DNA of 64,000 nt from Granulicella aggregans (GTDB lineage Bacteria; Acidobacteriota; Terriglobia; Terriglobales; Acidobacteriaceae), in contig NZ_JACHIP010000005.1 in NCBI RefSeq assembly GCF_014203275.1, forward strand, positions 310,001-374,000, written 5' to 3'. Positions 27,925 through 37,150 of the stretch are shown piece after piece. The position numbers were made by a program, and so were the translations under genes. Below the pieces are notes generated by a model. It worked only from the letters and a program-made list of their open reading frames with translations. It was not told the origin of the DNA and ran no database searches. The first letter of the stretch is position 1; each line of letters starts with the position of its first letter.

Positions 27925-29038
27925 AGACTTCGATAGGACTTGAAGCGCCGTCCGAGCTGTCCGCCTCTATCCCCGGCAGCAGCAACGACACTTCATAGTT
28001 CCCGCGCGCGTTGGCAGAGGCGTGCATACTGCCTGCTTCACCATACATCTCCTTCAGGCGGAGTCTGACATTCTCGAGCCCAAGACCGCCCGGACGCACA
28101 ACCCGATCCAGTAGCACCGAAGACTTCTCTTCCGGCAGTTGATTTTCAATGTGTACCGCGAGGCTCGTCCCCACGCGGCGCGCCGTGATCAGGATGAAGC
28201 CGCCATAGGGCCTTCTCGCCACGCCATGCCGGACAGCATTTTCCACGAGTGGTTGCAGAAGAAGGCGTGGAACCAGAACGTTGCGTACTACGGGATCGAC
28301 GTCCCAACGCACTTCGAGGCGGTCGCCGAAGCGCACCCGTTCGATGTCGAGATACTCCTCGGTCACAGCAAGTTCGTCGGAGAACGGAAGCCGGTGTAGG
28401 TCCGGTGAATCGAGCGTGCTGCGCAGCATGTGCGCGAGCTTGCCGATCATCTCCGTGGCGGGCTTTACCTGCTCGCTCAGAACAAGCGTGGAGATCGCGT
28501 TCAGAGTATTAAAGAGGAAGTGCGGCTGCAGTTGATATCGCAGAGCCCGAATCTGTGCCTCGCGCGCGAGCCGTTCGATGGCCAGCAACTGCCGGTGCTT
28601 TTCCTTAAGCTCGAGGTAGTGCTTTATGCCGAAGTAAAACGAAGACCACGCAATGAGCGCGAACCATCCGCTGGGAGCGGCGCTAATGATGTCTCCCCAA
28701 CTAAAGGGCGGACGACGGATGCTGAAGACTATCCCTGCCTCGAACGCTGCCGCCGCGCATAAAAGCCCAAGTGGGTAGGACGCGAGGATGCAGAAAGCTG
28801 CGATCACGCGAATCCGCGGACGGCGCTTCCACAGAAAGTGACAAAGCCAATACATCGGAAAGCTGGCAAGGAAGCTACTGGCAAGGAAAGCGCCGCGGAA
28901 CGCAATATAGTCAGGCCTATGCCTGTAAGGGATGGACGAAAGAACGTTCATCACCAGGTAGGTGCCCCATCCCGCCATTTGTAAAGGCCAGAAGGACATG
29001 TACTCCGGATTTTGCTTGAGGCGTTCCAATAACTTCAT
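27914..29038 (-). CDS. LytS-type membrane sensor histidine kinase
   Basis: 374 residues. Four hydrophobic helices in the first 140 residues, then a His-kinase domain with phospho-acceptor H173 in QPHFLFNTLNAIS and an ATPase domain with LLQPLVENAVRHGVA (N box) and GGLGLENVRLRLKEMYG (G box). It should phosphorylate the LytTR regulator encoded immediately downstream; the two genes overlap by 11 bp. No extracellular ligand domain is visible, so the signal is likely sensed within or at the membrane. Confidence 0.92.
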   Translation of the reverse strand: MKLLERLKQNPEYMSFWPLQMAGWGTYLVMNVLSSIPYRHRPDYIAFRGAFLASSFLASFPMYWLCHFLWKRRPRIRVIAAFCILASYPLGLLCAAAAFEAGIVFSIRRPPFSWGDIISAAPSGWFALIAWSSFYFGIKHYLELKEKHRQLLAIERLAREAQIRALRYQLQPHFLFNTLNAISTLVLSEQVKPATEMIGKLAHMLRSTLDSPDLHRLPFSDELAVTEEYLDIERVRFGDRLEVRWDVDPVVRNVLVPRLLLQPLVENAVRHGVARRPYGGFILITARRVGTSLAVHIENQLPEEKSSVLLDRVVRPGGLGLENVRLRLKEMYGEAGSMHASANARGNYEVSLLLPGIEADSSDGASSPIEVYEI

Positions 29039-29068
29039 TGTAGGTGCAACCGTATCTCGACTTGCTTG

Positions 29069-29106
29069 GGCCAGGCGGGAACAACTACTGCTGTTCGCGC
29101 CTGGCC
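29069..29106 (-). terminator. Hairpin after the VCBS-repeat gene
   Basis: GGCCAGGCG...CGCCTGGCC (9 bp) continues inward, after one G-G mismatch, into GAACA...TGTTC (5 bp) with an 8-nt loop. It lies between the stop of the VCBS gene (29123) and the start of the kinase gene (29038), both minus strand. There is no U tract, so termination strength is uncertain. Confidence 0.55.
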
Positions 29107-29122
29107 GGGTGTGATCTCAGAC

Positions 29123-32100
29123 TTACTGCACTGTTACATTGACCGTTGCCGTCTGAGCTGTGCCTGCGCCGCCGCTGGGCGTGGCCGTCACCGTAACCGT
29201 GAAGGAAGTCTTGCCCACCGATGAAACGGTCGGGCCTCCGCCACTGCAACCGGTCGCTCCCATGGCCGCCACAGCGAGCAACGCCGCGAACAGAACTCCC
29301 CGCAGCTTTCTGCGCGGCCTGATGAAGCACATCAAGACCAGCGACGCGACGCTCACCATGGGCGCCTTACCTTGCCACGGTGAATTCGAAGGCACCTGCA
29401 TGGAGGTCTTGGTCCCAGTGGTTCCTATCACCAGCGCGGCCGTGGCTGAGCTGCCCGCCGTCAGGACGACGCTGTCGCTGCTGAAGCCGCACGATGCGTT
29501 GCTCGGCGCACCGGAGCAGGTCAGGTTGACGGGCCCGCTGAACGTCGCATTCGCAGTCAGGGTCAACGGGACGATCCCGTTCGCTCCCTGAGAGAGCGTA
29601 AGCGCTGTTGACGTACTCGTGAGAGCGAATGCAGGCGCAAGCGATGTGACCGCTACCGCCGCAGTGCCGCTGGTGTTGAGGTTGAAGTTCGAATCGCCAG
29701 AGTAAACCGCCGAGACACTGTGTGTCCCCAATGCCAACGAGGCGGTGCTGAAGCTCGCGCTCCCGCCGCTTACAGATGCAGTCCCCAGAAGCGTGGTGCC
29801 ATCGTAGAAGGAGACAGTCCCCGTCAACGCGGGACGTCCCGACATGGATGCGACGACCTTCGCCGTAAACGTCTCCGTGGTTCCATAAGCCACGGACGGC
29901 GCCGAGGTGCCAAGCGTGAGTGTCGTGCCTCCCTGCCCCAGGAAGAGATCGATACCGTAGAACGTGTCCGTCACCACGTCCGGAGCATTGTCATCAAAGA
30001 AGTTTCCTACCAGCGGCAACACGCCATTCAGCGGGATCAGCTGATTGATCGGCGCGCTGAAACCACCTCCACCAAGTCCCAATAAAGTCGAGAAGCCGTA
30101 GTAAGTGTTTGGCTGCGCTCCGTTCGTGTAAAGCGACGCCTCGATGTCCGGGATCGAATCTCCATTCATGTCCGCGACCTGAGTCTGAAGGAAGACGTTC
30201 CCGCCCGCGATCAGCGAATGACTGCCGAACGTACCGTCGCCGTTGCCATTGATCAGCACCAACCCAGCAGTGGTGACGTCGCTGCCGTATACCTCTTCGG
30301 CGGCGAGAAGCACGTCGGGATTGCCATCCGAGTTCATGTCCGCAACTTTCACATCGGTGACGACGTAGTTCGTGAGCAGCGTGGACGCCGCTCCGAATGT
30401 ACCGTCGCCGTTGCCCGCCTGAAGCGTCACCTGAAACGGCCCCGAAGTAGCGGTCGGAACGTCATTCAGGATCAGGTCAGTGTTGCCGTCCAGGTTCATG
30501 TCCGCGAGCGCCACGGAGTAAAGCTGTGTGCCGCTGGGAAAGAAGACCGGCGTCTGGAAGGTTCCGTCACCCTTGCCTGCGATCACAAAATAGCCAGAGG
30601 CGGTGGTCACTCCCCCGCATACCGAGTCACCGCCGTAGGCGATCACGATGTCCTGCTTGCCATCGCCGTTCAGATCAGCGGTGGCAGCGTACGACAGAGC
30701 GCAAGTAAGTGTCGGCAGGTTGATTGCCACTGGAATGGCGAAAGTGCCATCACCGTCGGACAGCGACACCCATAACTCCCCGGCGACGCCAGCTATCAGC
30801 AGATCCTGGAGACCATCCCCATTGAAGTCCGCCTGCACAGGCTCGACAAAGTTGAAGTCAGTCGGCAGCCCCGCTGCAAGCGAAAGCACGTAGCTGAAGT
30901 TTCCTTTGCCATCGCTCAAACCTGTCTGAAGCGAAGGAGCGTCGCCGCCGAAGTTGATGACGACCAGATCGCTATAAGGCTTGGCCGTTGCCTTCAGTAC
31001 ATTCTCAAGCTCCGTATCAGAGGGCGCCACATCGGTCGGCAGGCTGAGCTGCAACGCTCCATGCAGAGTACCGTCACCGTTGCCGAAGAACATGGAGACT
31101 TCTTTGTAGTCTGCACCAAGCTCGGCGATGTCGAGCTTGCCATCGCCGTCAAAGTCGGCTGCAACAACGCCCTGCGGCGTTGCAATGTCGATCGCATACT
31201 GCCCATTGATCGCCGGTGCCGCGAAGGTCCCGTCTCCCTTGCCGAGAGACACTTGAAGGCCAGTCACGCCGCAGATTGCATCAGGGTAGCCGTCGCCGTT
31301 GAGATCGGCGAAGGCGACAGCATAACCTCCCTGAAAGTCCGAGCTTACCTGCGGACTGAACGAGTTGTCTCCTTGTCCCAAAGCGACATACAAAAGACCA
31401 TTCATGTCGACTTCGAGGTCTAATTTACCGTCTTTGTTCAGATCAAGAATCTGGACACCGGCAGTGTTGAAGGACAGGTTCGGGATGCCAGACACAGCCG
31501 CCGAAATAGGGCTGTTCACGTTCAGGGCTGCGAACGTGCCATCGCCGTTACCCAACGCGGTCGTCACAACGAACACGCCCGCCGAGCGCGAGTTCTGTTC
31601 CTGTAATAGTGTGGCAATATCCAGCTTGCCATCGCCATTCAGGTCACCCAGGGTGATAGGTGCCAGACCCGACAAGGTGAGTGAAGTCGGCACAGCGATG
31701 GTCGCCCCGGTCATCGCGGTGAAGGTCCCATCACCCTTGCCGACGAGTGTCTGGATCGACATCTGCGAGCTGGTCCTCGACATGATGTTGTAGTAGGCGA
31801 CGACCACATCGGCGTTGCCATCGCCGTTCACGTCGCCCACCGTGATGCCGGCCGGGTTGCCATAGTCTGTGCTTAGGTTGATCGTCTGCGCCGTGTTGAA
31901 GGCGCCGTTACCGTCATTCAAAAAGGTCAACAGGGCAAGGTTCGCCGCGTCGAAAGAGACGATATCCGGATATCCATCGCCGTTCAGATCCGCGGCAAAG
32001 GACTGAGCCACATTTTCCGATCCGACATTGGGATTTGGATTGATATACCCGGCGGGCGCTGCAAGTACTCCGCCACCTGTGTTGCGCAAAATGTTAAGCG

Positions 32101-32500
32101 TGCCGTCGAACTGCACCACCGCGACATCTGTCAGGCCGTCCTTATCGAAGTCCGCGGCAATCGCTGTCTGCACACCGTTATTCAGCGAATCGTAAGCGAT
32201 GGAGTTCGACGCGCGCGCCGGATACGCGGGAGCCGAAAGGTAGCCGCCAAAGTTGAGCACCGTCGTACCGGACATATTCGCCGAGACGTTGCGAGCGCTA
32301 GCCGTGCGATTCGAAACCGGAAGCTTCAGCTTGCCGAGAAGAGGACGCATCGTTCGCTCAAACGGCGATGCGGGCGTCATCGATGTAATGGTTCGCGACT
32401 TCACCTCGCGCTGAGCACTTGCTGCGCCGAGGAATGGACTCAGGACGGAGGACAAGATGAATGTAGCCGCAAGCCATGTGCGTTTTGATGTGAATACCAT
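29123..32500 (-). CDS. Secreted FG-GAP/VCBS-repeat protein with Ig-like domain and C-terminal anchor-like module
   Basis: 1125 residues. Signal peptide about 1-30 (ends GAASAQ). Residues about 110-850 are a chain of FG-GAP/VCBS repeats with many D.N.DG..D calcium-type loops (DFDKDGLTD, DLNGDGYPD, DVNGDGNAD), predicting a beta-propeller. A bacterial Ig-like repeat follows (about 865-955, GTVSFYDGTTLLGTASVSGG), then a second beta domain. The C-terminus has a hydrophobic stretch, a basic RPRRK run, another hydrophobic stretch ending AMGATGCSGGG (Cys about 1085) and a 40-residue Thr/Val tail. Likely a surface or extracellular binding protein. It shares the C-terminal layout with the S53 protease gene upstream. 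Confidence 0.85.
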   Translation of the reverse strand: MVFTSKRTWLAATFILSSVLSPFLGAASAQREVKSRTITSMTPASPFERTMRPLLGKLKLPVSNRTASARNVSANMSGTTVLNFGGYLSAPAYPARASNSIAYDSLNNGVQTAIAADFDKDGLTDVAVVQFDGTLNILRNTGGGVLAAPAGYINPNPNVGSENVAQSFAADLNGDGYPDIVSFDAANLALLTFLNDGNGAFNTAQTINLSTDYGNPAGITVGDVNGDGNADVVVAYYNIMSRTSSQMSIQTLVGKGDGTFTAMTGATIAVPTSLTLSGLAPITLGDLNGDGKLDIATLLQEQNSRSAGVFVVTTALGNGDGTFAALNVNSPISAAVSGIPNLSFNTAGVQILDLNKDGKLDLEVDMNGLLYVALGQGDNSFSPQVSSDFQGGYAVAFADLNGDGYPDAICGVTGLQVSLGKGDGTFAAPAINGQYAIDIATPQGVVAADFDGDGKLDIAELGADYKEVSMFFGNGDGTLHGALQLSLPTDVAPSDTELENVLKATAKPYSDLVVINFGGDAPSLQTGLSDGKGNFSYVLSLAAGLPTDFNFVEPVQADFNGDGLQDLLIAGVAGELWVSLSDGDGTFAIPVAINLPTLTCALSYAATADLNGDGKQDIVIAYGGDSVCGGVTTASGYFVIAGKGDGTFQTPVFFPSGTQLYSVALADMNLDGNTDLILNDVPTATSGPFQVTLQAGNGDGTFGAASTLLTNYVVTDVKVADMNSDGNPDVLLAAEEVYGSDVTTAGLVLINGNGDGTFGSHSLIAGGNVFLQTQVADMNGDSIPDIEASLYTNGAQPNTYYGFSTLLGLGGGGFSAPINQLIPLNGVLPLVGNFFDDNAPDVVTDTFYGIDLFLGQGGTTLTLGTSAPSVAYGTTETFTAKVVASMSGRPALTGTVSFYDGTTLLGTASVSGGSASFSTASLALGTHSVSAVYSGDSNFNLNTSGTAAVAVTSLAPAFALTSTSTALTLSQGANGIVPLTLTANATFSGPVNLTCSGAPSNASCGFSSDSVVLTAGSSATAALVIGTTGTKTSMQVPSNSPWQGKAPMVSVASLVLMCFIRPRRKLRGVLFAALLAVAAMGATGCSGGGPTVSSVGKTSFTVTVTATPSGGAGTAQTATVNVTVQ

Positions 32501-32545
32501 GCTGATCTACCTCACGTGAATTTAGGAGATACGTGATCCTGATGA

Positions 32546-32581
32546 CACCGCGCGCTGGCGACCACCTGCCAGCGCGCGGTG
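32546..32581 (-). terminator. Perfect 14-bp GC-rich hairpin after the S53 protease gene
   Basis: CACCGCGCGCTGGC and its exact complement flank an 8-nt loop. It lies 22 bp beyond the protease stop codon and before the VCBS gene start. This strongly suggests separate transcription units for the two secreted proteins, though there is no U tract. Confidence 0.6.
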
Positions 32582-32602
32582 AAGAAGTGCTGTGGCGATA
32601 GA

Positions 32603-35600
32603 TCAGTTCACCGTGACACTCACGGTCGTGGTCGCGGGGGCGACGCTCGACGCGGTGCCAAATACGGTGACCACATAAGCTCCCTCACTGGTGCCCGGAT
32701 TGGCGGTCTTGACCGGAGTGCTGGGTGAGCTACTGCATCCCGTCATCATCCCAAGGCCCGCGAGTAGGATCAGGCAGAACAGTGGAACGAATCGGCGTCG
32801 CCGCATCGGCAGAATGATCAGCATCAAGCCCAGCGCGATGCCACCTCCGCCGAATCGATTCTCCAGCGAGGCTGTAGTTGCCGCAGTAGAACTGATCGTT
32901 ACCGTAGTGGTTGCGGCCGCAGTGCCTGTGATCGTCACCGTCGGATTCGAAAGCGAGCAGGTCAATGGATCGGCAGCTCCAGCGGGAGATGAGGTCACCG
33001 CGCAGGAGAGTGCCACAGCTCCGGTAAATCCGCCAGCAGGACTCACCGAGATCACCGACGTATTGCCTGTCGAAGCTCCGGGCGCGATCATGATGGCTCC
33101 GGCGTTGCTCAACGTGAAGGCTGGCGTAAGGGTCGCACCCGTCACCGTCACATCGGATGTAGCCGTAGCCGTGAGCTTACCCGTCAACGCATCCACTCCG
33201 GTGATCGTTACCACGTAGCTGCCGCCTGTTGTCTCAGAGGTTGTGTTGACCGTGAGCGTACCTGCCACGGCACCAAGGCCCGAAACATTCACCGTAGCCG
33301 GAACTGCACAGGTGACCGGACTGGTCGCTCCCGCCGGCGCACTGGTTACGGCACACGTCAGATTGATGACGCCGGTAAAGTCATTGAGCGGCGTCACCCG
33401 CACCGTTGTGGTGTCGCCGGTCGTGCTTCCCGCAGTCACACTGATGGGGCTCGCCGAGAGCGAGAAGGTGGCCTTGCTGCTTGTGACTACAACGTTCGCT
33501 GTGCCGGCCACGTAGTTGCTGTCACCCGTATACGTCGCCGTAAGCGTGTTCGCACCTTGTTGTAAGTCACTGCCTTTAATCGTAATGGTGGCGAATCCGA
33601 AGACCAGTCCATTGGCCTGGGCCCCTTGCACAATCGTGCTCGTCGATCCCAGGGTCACACCGTTTGCCTGCAACGTTACCGTTCCGGTCGGAACAGCGCC
33701 CAGACCGTTCGTGGCCAGGTTTACAGTGATGATGTCGTTCGTCACCGTGTTGGTCGCGGCAGAGGCAGGAACCACCGAGATCTGCATCGTTCCCTTCAGC
33801 ATGGTGAAGCTAACCGGAGCACTCACGTTCGCCTGGTAACTCGCGTCGCCAGCGTAGCTCGCGGTCAAGACGTGCGTACCTGCCGTAAACGGATAGACTC
33901 CCTTCGATAACCCGGGGAATGAAGCGTAGTCCAAAGCCGTCACATCACCTGTCCCGATGGCGCTTCCATTGTCGAGGAAGGTGACAGTACCGGTCGCCTG
34001 CCCCAGGCTTGCCGTCTGCCCTTCCGCAGTGCCGAAGACAAAGGCATCCGAGAAGATGTACGACCCATAAGGGATGGCGTTGTTCGTCGTGATCGTAGAT
34101 GCGGTCAGCGCGGTGTATGCGTTCACCGTGAGGTTCGTGGTGCTTGGCTCGGATGCGATGTTGATGCTGATCGGCGAAGAAGAGCTCGCCGCGTCGCTGG
34201 CGTCACCACCGTAGCGCGCATACAAAGTATAGGTTCCACCCGGCAAGCCGTTGTAGGTGGTCGTACCAACACCGTTCGTCAACGGGATCGCAAGCTGGCC
34301 GCCGATAAGACTCGTGCTGGCTACGAGCCCTGCGCTGCCGCTCGCGGTTGTGGGCGACACCGCCACGTTGATATCGAGCGATGTGCCATGGGTCACACTC
34401 ACCGGAGTGCCTGCGCCGTTGATCTTCAAGGTTGTTGCGGTTGAGGTGCCGGACGCGGAGCCCCAGTTCGCCACCAGAGCCGCAACATCCACACTGCCGA
34501 GGCCGCTTGCGAGGTCGTAGCCGGGCACAGCGTCATAACCGGTCGTGAATCCATTGCTGCCGCAACCCGAGGTTCCAGCGTCACATACAACCGCATTATC
34601 TCCAGTGACCACGTCGTGAAATACAGTCGAATACTTCGTCCCGGCCAATCGATACAGAACATCGTTGGCCTGCCCCAGGCGCGATCCCGTGGACTGCTCC
34701 ACCAGCGCCAGCATTCCGGCAAACGCCGGTGTCGAAGCGGAGGTGCCACCCGCTCCGCTGAACGTCGTTGAGTCCGTGAACTGCCCATCCGTCGTCAGGC
34801 AGTCGTAACCCAGAATGCCTCCCTCGCAGAGCACCCATGTCGCACCGTATAGACCATTCGCTGCGAGGAACGAGACGTCGGGCATATCCCTCGCTCCATC
34901 CGCTGGGGTCAACGCAGTCTGGAAGTCCGGCTTTGCATAGACCGAGCTCACGCCGCTCCCGGCTGCGATGATATTCGTCGCTCCGTTGATGGTCAGCGGC
35001 ACATTCGCTGAGGTCGACGTACTGATGCGGGTCGAGTCGTTCCAAGGCCGCTCCGGAATGTACTTGAGAGCCGTGCGAAAGTACGGGGATACCCCGCTCG
35101 TGGTCGTGTCGACGTAGGTGCTGAAGTCCGATGCCAGTGCATCGAAGTCCGTTCCACCCACCGAGACGTTGTAAGGCGTCGAACCCAGAGCATTGACTAC
35201 TAGGCCATTGGCCGCTACGTGCTCGGCGTTTGGATTATCGCAGTTCGCAGGGCCGCTGTCTCCGCTCGAGACCGTGATCGTAATCCCCTGCGCGTCCGCC
35301 TGCTGATAGAGCTCTGCAAAGAAGGCGTTGCCCGCTGTTCCCTGGTTCGCCTCGCAACTGCTATAGCTGATGCTCAGGATGCTGACGACATTGTCTTCAA
35401 TCGCCCGCCCGATCGCATTCACCAGGCCCGAGCTCAGATCGCTGCTGTCTGACGTGTAGTAGTAAAGATTCGCCTTGGGTGCGATGCCGCCCAATACTTC
35501 GAGATCGAGGAAGCTTTCCACCTCGTCGCCGTTGATGCCTGGGTCGCTGCCGTCGACAACGATGGTGGGAAGATTGACGTTGTCCGCAGTCTCATTCAAA

Positions 35601-36484
35601 AATGCCTGGCGATAGTTGCTGACCGACGTGAGATCGACGTTCGAATCTCCCACGATGCCTACATTGATGCCGGTACCGTCGAGTGTCGTGCCAGAGTAAT
35701 TGGCGTTCAGCGTAGCGTTCGGTGTGTCATAGACAGTCGCCGCATCGGCCGGGTCCATGTAGAGATAAGGGTTGGCACCCGTGCTGTCGAACAGCGTCAG
35801 ATCCGGCTTTATCCGATGAGTGCTGGAATCGTAAGTCGCCCGCGACGCCTGCGTCACCGAGGCATGAGGCTTCGCGCTGTCGAGATTAACTAATCCTTTG
35901 ATGACGGCGGCGAGTGCACGGGGCACCTGCACAGGCGTAACACTCGTCATCGTCTGCGTCCCGTCGACGGACAGCCGGTGAATCCGCGTGTTGAAGGCCT
36001 GTTGCACCTGCCCCACGTTGCCAGAGAACTCAATCACGTTCCGAGCCTTTGCAACCTTCGTCACCGTGAAGCCCTGCGACTGCAGCCAGCTCGTCACGCT
36101 CTGCAGGTCGTCAGCATTCATGCCAAAGGTATCCCCAAACTGCGCCGGAGTCAGCCAGTGATGATAGCGAGGCGAGGCCGGATTCTGCAGATCACCGAGG
36201 AGCTCCGACAGTGCCTGCTGCTGCTCGGCGCTGCGGTTCAAGAGCAATAGCATCTTCGGAGCAGCCGTCGAAGCCGGCGCCGTGCCGAGGTCCTTTGCAT
36301 GCGTAACCCACGGTCTCACCGATGCGTTCAGCGAGACGCGGTCACTCGCATCGACTGCCTGGAGAACACGTCGCGGAGACACCCCGGAGACAGCGCCCTG
36401 AGCCATCGCTGTTGCCGACAACAGCACCGTTGCAACCACGCCAAGAGCCGGACGAAACATCTTTCGAGTTCTTATCAGCTTCAT
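32603..36484 (-). CDS. Sedolisin/kumamolisin-type serine-carboxyl protease (S53) with Ig-like repeats
   Basis: About 1293 residues. Signal peptide 1-29 (ends TAMAQ); pro-kumamolisin activation domain about 45-205 (YHHWLTPAQFGDTFG); S53 catalytic domain about 225-650 with E323 and D327 (EVESFLD), oxyanion D409 (SSGDSG) and nucleophile S582 in GGTSAST, all intact. The rest is a series of Ig-like domains. The C-terminus repeats the hydrophobic - RRRR - hydrophobic - MTGCSSS - beta tail seen in the VCBS protein. It should be an acid-active extracellular endopeptidase. Start: ATG 36484 has AGGA 6 nt upstream; longer readings from 36646 lack a ribosome site and would bury the signal peptide. Confidence 0.9.
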   Translation of the reverse strand: MKLIRTRKMFRPALGVVATVLLSATAMAQGAVSGVSPRRVLQAVDASDRVSLNASVRPWVTHAKDLGTAPASTAAPKMLLLLNRSAEQQQALSELLGDLQNPASPRYHHWLTPAQFGDTFGMNADDLQSVTSWLQSQGFTVTKVAKARNVIEFSGNVGQVQQAFNTRIHRLSVDGTQTMTSVTPVQVPRALAAVIKGLVNLDSAKPHASVTQASRATYDSSTHRIKPDLTLFDSTGANPYLYMDPADAATVYDTPNATLNANYSGTTLDGTGINVGIVGDSNVDLTSVSNYRQAFLNETADNVNLPTIVVDGSDPGINGDEVESFLDLEVLGGIAPKANLYYYTSDSSDLSSGLVNAIGRAIEDNVVSILSISYSSCEANQGTAGNAFFAELYQQADAQGITITVSSGDSGPANCDNPNAEHVAANGLVVNALGSTPYNVSVGGTDFDALASDFSTYVDTTTSGVSPYFRTALKYIPERPWNDSTRISTSTSANVPLTINGATNIIAAGSGVSSVYAKPDFQTALTPADGARDMPDVSFLAANGLYGATWVLCEGGILGYDCLTTDGQFTDSTTFSGAGGTSASTPAFAGMLALVEQSTGSRLGQANDVLYRLAGTKYSTVFHDVVTGDNAVVCDAGTSGCGSNGFTTGYDAVPGYDLASGLGSVDVAALVANWGSASGTSTATTLKINGAGTPVSVTHGTSLDINVAVSPTTASGSAGLVASTSLIGGQLAIPLTNGVGTTTYNGLPGGTYTLYARYGGDASDAASSSSPISINIASEPSTTNLTVNAYTALTASTITTNNAIPYGSYIFSDAFVFGTAEGQTASLGQATGTVTFLDNGSAIGTGDVTALDYASFPGLSKGVYPFTAGTHVLTASYAGDASYQANVSAPVSFTMLKGTMQISVVPASAATNTVTNDIITVNLATNGLGAVPTGTVTLQANGVTLGSTSTIVQGAQANGLVFGFATITIKGSDLQQGANTLTATYTGDSNYVAGTANVVVTSSKATFSLSASPISVTAGSTTGDTTTVRVTPLNDFTGVINLTCAVTSAPAGATSPVTCAVPATVNVSGLGAVAGTLTVNTTSETTGGSYVVTITGVDALTGKLTATATSDVTVTGATLTPAFTLSNAGAIMIAPGASTGNTSVISVSPAGGFTGAVALSCAVTSSPAGAADPLTCSLSNPTVTITGTAAATTTVTISSTAATTASLENRFGGGGIALGLMLIILPMRRRRFVPLFCLILLAGLGMMTGCSSSPSTPVKTANPGTSEGAYVVTVFGTASSVAPATTTVSVTVN

Positions 36485-37150
36485 AGTCATTCCTGGTGAG
36501 ACCTGGGATTTCTCCGCGTCCGCCGCAGCCTGTCTCCATCGTTTCTGATCAAGCGGACGACCCCTACGGCGGGGCGCCCGCCGCTGGCCGACGAGACAGA
36601 CCGCAAAGTTCTCGGCCTTAGCTGGATATGGAGTGCGTTGAACCAAAGCGTAACGCGATGTTCATCATTTTTTCTTGATGACGGAGGCATTTGCGCTGGC
36701 CCGTGTAATTCCTGCGGCGGACAGGTTGATTGGCACATTGAGAAGCGCCATCTTCAAGCCTTGCGGCACCGCTAAAGCGGCCGCCCGCCATCCGAATGCC
36801 TGCAATCGGCACGCATAATCCGGCACAGCGGCTGACTGATGATCTGCTTTTATGTTCGGGGAAAGGGGTTGAGTGCGGGGATAATTCTGTGCCCGGATGT
36901 CAAGGCATCGAATCTTACAAGCAGGATGATGTCCCAGAGAACGATGTTCCCTATGGGTATGCAACGCCTGAGCCAACCGGAGGCAGGAGTGGTGACGAGC
37001 TGAACGGACAGCACCAACCAACCGCCGTGAGTGGAACGGCAAGGATGACGTCGCAACGACGTCGAGGTAGACGCCTGCTTCGTCTGGGAAGTCGAATCTG
37101 CTCGATACGCCAGTCTCGCTCACGCGCCAGTGCAGCTTACTTCATCGATC
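36485..37150. other. Upstream region of the S53 protease gene
   Basis: About 0.67 kb between the chemoreceptor stop and the protease start. It must hold the protease promoter and perhaps a long leader. I looked for a c-di-GMP riboswitch pattern on the minus strand and did not find one. Nothing else can be supported. Confidence 0.4.

Noticed and set aside
36665..37123. Minus-strand frame of 152 codons upstream of the S53 gene
   Set aside because: No domain, no ribosome site and irregular composition; treated as intergenic.
36485..37150. Possible c-di-GMP riboswitch before the S53 protease
   Set aside because: I looked for the GEMM-type core and tetraloop receptor on the minus strand and did not find them.
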